Of a stretch of 64,000 bases of DNA, positions 47,701 through 56,700 are shown one piece after another. The translations under genes and the position numbers were made by a program. Under the pieces are notes generated by a model. The model was not told the origin of the DNA. It searched no databases and saw only the letters and a list, made by a program, of their open reading frames with translations. Origin of the DNA: HGM11368 sp051883415 (GTDB lineage Bacteria; Bacillota; Clostridia; Christensenellales; UBA3700); assembly GCA_051883415.1 (NCBI GenBank), contig JBJETR010000036.1, forward strand, positions 53,193-117,192, read 5' to 3'. Numbering within the stretch: position 1 is the first letter of the stretch; each line of letters opens with the position of its first letter.

Positions 47701-50700
47701 GTAGTAAAGCCTTGACCTGTAGTAAAGCCTATACCGCTAACGGTGTAATATCTGTAGATTTTATACCAATTGCCAACGTATTCAAACTTGCTTACGTTGT
47801 TGATAGTTACGTTCTTATTGTTGCCTACGTCTTTAGTATCATAGTTGGCAAAGTAAACCTTTCCACTTGCTTCGCTATTGAGAGATACACCCGTGCTGGC
47901 AACCGTATCGTTGTTAAAGGTCTTTTGCACGTAAGTAATATTGGTATCTATAGGTATGATGCGACCTCTACCTTCGAGAGTAGCATAAGTGGTTCCATTT
48001 TTTTCTTCTATTGTAATACCTGTGTTGGTTGTGCTGTTTGGATCTGCAAAGTCATACTCAAGAGAGAATCCGCTATCTTGATCCCCACCTTTTGACGTAC
48101 CTTTGATTAGATAAGTACGATTGTCTCCTAATCCGCCTTTGCCGTCGTTGGCAGTTGGTTGATAGCCGTAATACGTCCAATCTTCAAGCGCAAACGTTAC
48201 GTTACGTTCGCCAATATCTTTTTTGTCATACGTAAGGTCGGCATTGCTCCAAACTATACCTTGTATCAGAGCTTTATTAGCCTCTATGTAAGCCGACCTA
48301 TCCGTATCGCTTGGGTTTACGTCGATTTCGGTATTGCCGACGGTCATGGCGTTGTTATGTTCTTTGATCAACATCATTTCATTGGCATAAAGACCAAATG
48401 GTGTGACTATCTCTATAATCTTAAATTTGCCCGATACGATATCGTTCTCAGGGAAGATAATGGTCTTGCTTGGGATATCCTTGATGGCACTTGTGACGTT
48501 GGCATTCGACTCGGTGTCGAAGGATATAATGTAACTACCCGCCGCAGGATCGTTGACTTTGACGCCAATAATGTTGTCGCCGTCTTTGATCTCGGAAGTT
48601 CCAACATCTATCAAAGCGTTGGTGCCGTCGTACCTGTCTTTAAACTTATTTACTTTGACGGACGAGAACAAGGTGTTGGATACGGAAGAGTTGGTTATCT
48701 CCGTACCGTCAGAGCCGTAGAACTTGAGCGCAGGCATATCAAAGCTGTTGCCGTAGCTCGTCGTCGTCTTGTGATAATATACTCCCGTGGTCGTGTCGTA
48801 ATAGTACTCGTTTCTGTCTATGCTAGCGCTACCCGTAGTACCGTACGAGTAATAGAGGTAGACGTTGTTACCGCGCGAGAAGGTATGCGATACGTCGGCG
48901 TATCTAATAGCGTCGGACAAGTTGTTGATCTTGTCGTATACGTCGTTGTAGAAGAGCAAGTTAGGTCTGCTTTCCGAGGTCCATCCGTCACCTTCGGTGG
49001 ATACAACCCAGTCTTCAGGCTTAGCGTTGAGCAACTCACTGCTGTTTGGTTGAACTTGCCATACTTGAGTATCCCAGAGGAACTTACCTTCCGCAGTCGG
49101 ATCGGCAATGGTAAAGTTGAAGGAAAGTTTTGCTGTTATACCCGTACCTGCCCAAGACAAGCTTACGTTGCTACCGAGGGCGTCTTTGTTGATTTCTACG
49201 ATGTTGTCAGGGTTGGTATTGTCGTATACGTACAATTCCTTTGCAGGATTCTCGTCTGTATATTCACCGCCACGGCCTACGTAACGAGTTGCTACAACCG
49301 TGCCTTGAGGAATGGTATAGGCTTCGAACCAATTATCGGTTGCATTGACGTTGTGATCCGTCCAACCCGCATAGGTGTAAGGCGTTGTACCGCTATCGCT
49401 TCTCGATACGAGATATGCGTTGTTGATTTGTTCCCAGTCGCATATACCTGCAATTTGTCTATAGCCGAGAGATACGCCTAAGTCGGTAGTCTGACCGCCA
49501 ATCTTCTGCAAGTCGCCGTGTCGACCGTCACTGCCTCCCGTATACGTATTGTCACAATACAAGAACGAGCCCGAGTTAACTTCGGCGGCCTTGGCGGTAA
49601 TGGACTCCAAGGTAAAGCCGTACCAGTTGATGATTACGCCGTCGATGACGCCTCTTATCTTGTTGTCGCCTACAGGCACGACGTTGGTATAAGGCTGGTT
49701 ACCCGTGTCGTTATCCGCACCAGAAGTCGAATCGCCGTAGTAATAATAGGATTGAGTATTGACGCCAACCAAAGCACCAGCACCGGAGGAGTACATCTGT
49801 TGCATAATGTAATTCGCCGCACGATAACTATCGTAAGAACCCGCTGCAAACCAAGCAACCATATTGGTTCTTGCTTCGATAAGTCCGCCGCCGTTGAGGG
49901 TGGAGTTGATGAGGTTAGAGTTTTTACCCATCCAACCTATCATACCGCCCGCCATAGTTTGCGCATGTGGATAGTTGGTCATATTGGCGTTACGGTGCGT
50001 CTCGCCAATAGCCTTAATCATAGCCTTTTCGTCCATATTGAGGGTGCAGTTGATCATGTTGGCTTGTTTAGTTCCCGCATTATCAACGTCGCCTATCATC
50101 ATTGCGGTAAATCCGCCCGCAATACAAATATTCTTAAAGGATTCGTAGGTGCTATTTTCGCTCACAGGCATGTCTCTGTTGACTATAAAGTTGGTATTAG
50201 CGCCCAAAGTCAAACTACAATTTTGTATTGTACCTGCATTGAGTGCGGAAATTATACCCACTGCCATAGGATATCTTTCTTTGACACTATTCCTAGCACC
50301 CGGGCTCATTACAACCAAACTTTGATTATAAACAAAGTTTACGTCTTGTATTAATCCACCCGTACCAATATAACCTACAAATAGTCCAAATATATACGTT
50401 TCTCTTGATTTGACAGGAGTTTGCGTTGTATCAACGTCAAAGGCTTGTTTCAAAGTAAGTCCGGAGTTATTGATACCATACGAGTCTTTTGTTCCCGCAG
50501 ATGCTATAGTATATTGACTAAGTGTATTGGTCCTATCGCTTGCCGAAGCCGTAACAAGAGTGATAGTATGACCACCACCGTATAGAGGCTTGTCGAGGAC
50601 AAACTTATTAGGCTCTTGTCTAAGAGTGATATTATTCATCAAAACGCCCGCCGTAGCATTGGTATAATCTACGTTAGCATCAAAGTCCATTCCGCTGATA

Positions 50701-53700
50701 AACTCTTGCAACTCCGTTTCTGTGGTAATTTGCACCTCGTTGCGGAAGAGCTGTAAGCGCAAATTGTTGTGCTTACCGCTACCGTCGTATCTGGTATATA
50801 TCCACAAACCGTTATATACCATTTGACTATCAAGCACCCCACTATCAAAGGTTCTCACAGTATCCAACGGTGTATTGTTGTCGGCTGCCATGATTTGAGC
50901 AGTCCAAGATTTGAGATATTCGGTACCGGTTGCGTTGATGTCGGTACTATAAGGCTTGTAACCGCCTCCGCCCGTAGTCAAAGTACCTATCAATCTAATG
51001 CTGAGAGAATATTGTGCAAGTCCCGTATGATAAACGATATAAGCAGCCAAGGCGATAGAAATATCGGTACCCTTGAAGTCGCATGCGGTGATTTTGCTAT
51101 AGGTTGCCAACTTGCCAGTATTACTATTGTTACCTGACTTATTGTATCCCTCTTGAGTGAGGGTATTGTACATATCCGTCGATACGTAACCAAGCAACGA
51201 CATACCCGCTACGTTGGAGAGCGTTATGCCCGCACTACTTGTTGCACCGAAGACTTGAATCTTGCTATATAGGTCTGCCGTCTTGCGAGTAAAGTCAATC
51301 CATACGAGGTTTTGCAAGTTGTTGGCGTCACCATAGTTTTCTTTGGCATTGATAAATCTACCCGTCACGTAGCCCGCGTATCCGCCGTCAGGCATAGCAA
51401 TCATACCTATCTGACCTGCGTAGATATTGTTAATCTTGGTGGTAGTGAGGGTATAGGTCTTGCCGTTGATAGTCTCGGCATAAGCGTCGGCAGTACCCGT
51501 CAAGCTCATGTCGCCGCTGTTGCTACCAAGTCCGAGCAAACCGCCGATATAGTTATGCGTAGCGTCGCCCGCACCCGTGCCCACGTTGTTGATAAGTCTT
51601 GCACGGCTATTGACGCCTATTTGAGCGATATTTCCGCCAAAGGATATACCTACAGCACCACCCATGGCAGATACTGCGCTTCCGCTACCGCCGTTGAAGG
51701 TCCAAACCATATCTTTATCCCAAGTATAGTCGCTTGGATTGGTGCCTGCGTACGACATACCTTGGTCTATATTGAGATTTAGCAAGTTGGAACCTGCCAA
51801 AATGCCGACGAGTCCGCCGAGACCGCCCGCACCGCTAAAGCCTACGGTGGAGGTAAAGTCAAAGCCCGAAGCCGTGGTAGAATTTTGGTTGAGATATAGC
51901 ACTGTAGGATTAGCAACGCCTTGCAGTACACTGCCTTGCATAAGTCCTACCGCACCGCCGACGGCAACGTTTTGCGCGGTACCTGTACTAATTGTCTTAC
52001 CTTCTTCGTTTTTTGTCTCATAACCCTTAATAGTTACGCCCTTCATATAGACGTAGTTGGTTTTGTTTTGATTCAATGTCACGGTAGTATTGTTGATATT
52101 ACCAAACAAACCGCCAAAGGAAATCGTCTTACCGCCGTCGTCAAAGGCAATCGTCGTGCCGTTGTAGTTGACCTGTGCAGAATTGATATTGACGTTACCC
52201 GTTACGATACCGGCAATACCACCTACTGCCATATTGATACCTCTGCCTGTGACAGTTCCTCCGGTGATATTGACAACTATATTTATTTTACTAATTGTGC
52301 CCAACACTGCACCGAAGAGACCGCCCACGCCCACGACGTCATAGTCTCCTACCGCATAGTTTGCGTTGGCTTCGGTGATATTCAGATCATTTGTACCCAT
52401 ATCAACGTTGACGGTCAAAGTAACACCATCCGTGATAGCGTTGATACTTCTATCACTATCCAAGACTCTGCCCGCACTCATGCCTGTAAACTTTACTTCG
52501 GCATCTTTAGACAATTCTATTGACAATGCCGCGCCTGCAATTTTATACGTTTGCGACGTCTGACCTTCGATAAATCCTTGGATAATATTGCTTTGTTTTG
52601 CTTCGTTTCTACTTGGGTCTATAGCCCACTTGAATTTATATTTTGCACCACTCACCACGTTGTTGACAGTGCTGGTTATATTAGCCAACATATAATCTTT
52701 TTTGGTGAGGAATTTAAGAACGGTATCGTTAAGATTATTTGCTACCAATCTATCGCCAAGAGTAGATGTTGTTTGAACTATTGTAAACTCAACGCCTACT
52801 CTCAAATAGTTCGACACGTTTTGCAAGTCAAATTCTATTTCGGTTGTGCCCGGGGTATCGCCCATATAGTTTTTCAACCCTGCAAGAAGATTGTCATTGT
52901 CAGTTGTCTCGTCATACATATACATAAATACGCTTTGGTCGTATCTATCCAATATATCCACCTTACCGCCACTGACGCAAGTCGTGTCAGGCGTGGTGCC
53001 GTCGTCGTAATAGTAATAACCCATCATTGACAACGTGCCGTCTTTCAAAGAGTTGTTGAATACTCTATCGCTACCAGCGCCCAATATTACTGTAATATCA
53101 TTTTCATCTGTTTTGGTTACGTAATAATTGGCAAGATTAGGGTTGGTCTGCATATCTATGAATGCAAGCTTATCCATTTGATAATCGTATCCGAGGTCGC
53201 CCGTCACGATACCCGCGAAGATACCACGGCTACCGTTAAGCATAATCGTATCGTTCGCATGCTTGATACCTATACCGCCCGCTACGATGACGTTGGCATT
53301 GGAGATAACTGCTTTGTCGGCGGTTGGTGCTGCTATATCGTTTCCTGCAAAAGTCAATGTTCCGTGGTTGTTAGCCATACCAAACACACCACCCACGTAG
53401 AGGTTTTGGTTGGTGCTGTTGTTGGAGCAAACCAGCTGTATAGCGTGGTCGCCAAAGACTTTGACGCCCTCGGCATATCCGCCGTCGTTGACGCCCGCAA
53501 TAGCGCCCATAGCCACGTACACGCTTCCCTCGAAATTACCTTGTACGGAGAAGACCTTGCGGTTGTATACTTGGGTATTAGTAATATCGCCCATATTGAC
53601 GCCGGCAACGAGACCTGCAACCGTGTTGAGGTCGGCATTATCATTATTCACATAAGTACCTATGCCGTTGTTGATATAAGTTACGCCTGTGATAATGCCG

Positions 53701-56700
53701 TTGTTGACAGCCACCAAAGAGCCTATGATATGATCGTTGGAAGATATGTCATACCCGCTATAATAATTACCCTGGATTCCTTCAAATTTTAGGTCTTGGA
53801 TAGTACCGTTGTTGACTCCGATAAAGTCGTACAACAATTGATAGCCATTCCATCTGGTGTTGATGGTTTTGTCGTTGGTGTAGGTTTGTTCCAGCTTGTT
53901 GATTTTGCTTGGATTGATATTCACCGTCACGGTAAGCCCGCCACCGTTGAGCATTCTGCCATCGTCTACCTTGAGCAAGCTATTGACAACGGTCCAATCG
54001 TCGATAGTGATATTGCTCTCGAGGTCAATCTGGTTGATGTTAGCCATGAGAGGATCGGCATTTTTTGCGTCTTCTCCCAACAAGAACAATCTCAATTCTT
54101 CCGCCGTAGTTACCGCAAGCGACATATCGAGTGTAGATGTCATTTGCGTAGTCGTATTAGAAGTATCATCGGTCACTTGGTCGTTGAGGTTAGCGAAAGT
54201 TACCGATTTATCGCTGTAGCTGATTGACAACGCATCTCCGGTAAATTTTATAAGTCTAATCTTGTCATTATTGAGTTTGACAGTATTGCCCTCTATAGTT
54301 AGATTGAGCATATCGAGGACAACGTTGGCACCCGTAGTATAGCTATTGAGATAATCGAGGGTAATACCAACGCCCTTCTTGAGGTTGTTAGTAAAAGTAA
54401 TTGGCGTGGTGTCAACGTCTTGTGCCAACGCACCATACGCAGACAACATGCTTACGTCGTGCTTGCCCGTAGTAGTGTTGAACGAGAAGAATGGCATTTT
54501 TTTGACTTGATTATTTTCATCTTTTTGCTTGTTGAAGAAGACGATATCGTGCATATCGCCAATAGCGCAATTCTTTCCTGACACGTAGCCTGTACCCGTT
54601 ATTACGCCCTTATAAGCCTTTTCTCCTACGTAATCTCCCATATACATATTGTATATATTATAGAAAGCGCTAGGAATATCTAAGGCTATTTCGTCAAATA
54701 TTAACTCGCCACTCGGACCTAGTTTATTTATGAGAACCGATTGTTCGGTAAACCTCATTACACCGATTACGCCACCAATATATCCAAAATAATTTTCGCC
54801 CAACTCACTCTTGCCCGAATCGTTGGTGATTTTCTTTTTTCTATCTCCGCCGATAGTGATATCGTGTATGCTACCGCCATCGCTGATAGCGCTCAACGTA
54901 CCCCAAATAGCAGGGATAGTAACCCCTGTAATCGTTTGGTCAACACCCACGGTAACCGTGACGTTGCTAAAGTTGCCGCCCTGGTTGAGACCTACCACTC
55001 CGCCTATGGCGTAAGCCTTGGTGCTGGAGGTGTTTATGCCGTTGCCAAGATCGGTGCCCAACTCGATATTGACGTTTTGGATTGCGCCAAGGCTGACGGC
55101 TGCCAGTCCGCCTCTATAGACAAATCTGCTGTCCTCCAATACGCTAATCGGATAACCGGTGTCCGCAACGTACTCTCCTACAGGATAGCCGATAGGATTT
55201 TGCACGTTTAGATCGCCATTGTATTCGGCACCCGTAGGAGAATTGATAGTGATAGTAAATCCACCACCTTCCAAAATCTTGTATTGGTTGTAAATTATCA
55301 CATCGCCCAACGTCGAAGTAATTGTTATATTGCCCGTCAAAGTGAGCTGACGTGCTCCTCCAAATTTTCTAATATCAGCAGTGCTGTCATCTCCCGATAA
55401 GAATGCTTTAAGTTCTGCTTCACTATTCGTTGTTGCATTATATATGTATAGCAAATTGAGGTCAAAAGAGTTGGCAGCACCTTCTCCCGTTCCACCGGCA
55501 CCATAGTACGTATTCATATTGGCTTCGGTTATGTGGAGATAATAATTGGTTGCGTCCCAAGTAAGTGTTACCTTATTGGCAGGATTGCCCGCAGCGGCAA
55601 AATATGGGAAACCACTTATATTTGTAGGCAATATGTCTTTATTGAACGTAAACGAATAACCCGTCGAATCGTAAGATACAAAAGTTGCGGCACCTAAAGG
55701 ACTAATAGCAAAATCATATACGTTGAGAGAATCCGCCTTTTTGCTGACGTAGATGCTTGCCGTAGCCGAAGTAGCAGCTGTCGTGGTATCAGTCGTCGTT
55801 ATCTTATATACAATATCATCTAATATATTAGTATTGCTTATGCCTGTGACTGCAATATTGGTATAGCCACTATTGCCAAGAGTTACCGTTGGCGTATATT
55901 TTTGATTGATGTTATATCCGGCTATCACTTTTGCGTAATAAGCACCGCCCAGCAACCACGCGGCGTCATTTATGGTAATATTAGGCTCATCAATCGTGTA
56001 TTGCGTGCCCTTTGTCCACGTAGCAACCGTAGCACCCTGCATATGATATATATCTTGTAAGGTTACCGTAACGGTGCCAACGATACAATAATTGCCTTCT
56101 ACGGTATCGGTAGACGTTACTATTGTATAACTATAGTTGCCGCTAGCTTCTTGAAGTTTGGTCTTGAGCGTAGTCGTATCGTACGAATAGCCGGCTATCG
56201 AACCGGTAGACAACGAAGTTCCGCCACTCAATGACAAATAGTCTTTCATTGCCGAAACAATCTTGTCTAAGTCACCTTCCATAATGCCTTCATTTTCGGC
56301 CGCTTCCGCCGTTTTAATGTCGGTGGAAGAAATCGTCTTGCCGTATCTCAAATTACCGAACGAACTTGTCGGAGTAGTCCAATATACCGAATATACCGTT
56401 TGGGAAGAATAGTTGGTTGTTCCAACTTGCAAAATCTTGTTGCCATCGTCGACTATAGACTTGACTAAGGTTATATTTACTCTTATATTTGTTGTTCCAC
56501 TAAAATATACGTTGACGTCATCATAGGACGTAATGCTATCACTATATCCAACGTCTATCTTGACAAGTCCCGATCTCTCGGTACACGTAGCACCATTGAT
56601 AAGATAACAATAACTACCGCTTGTTGTCCAAGTGCCAGACGGATTATACATTGCAAAATACTTACAGTTGCCACTTGCGTACTGGTTGTACATGCTTGGC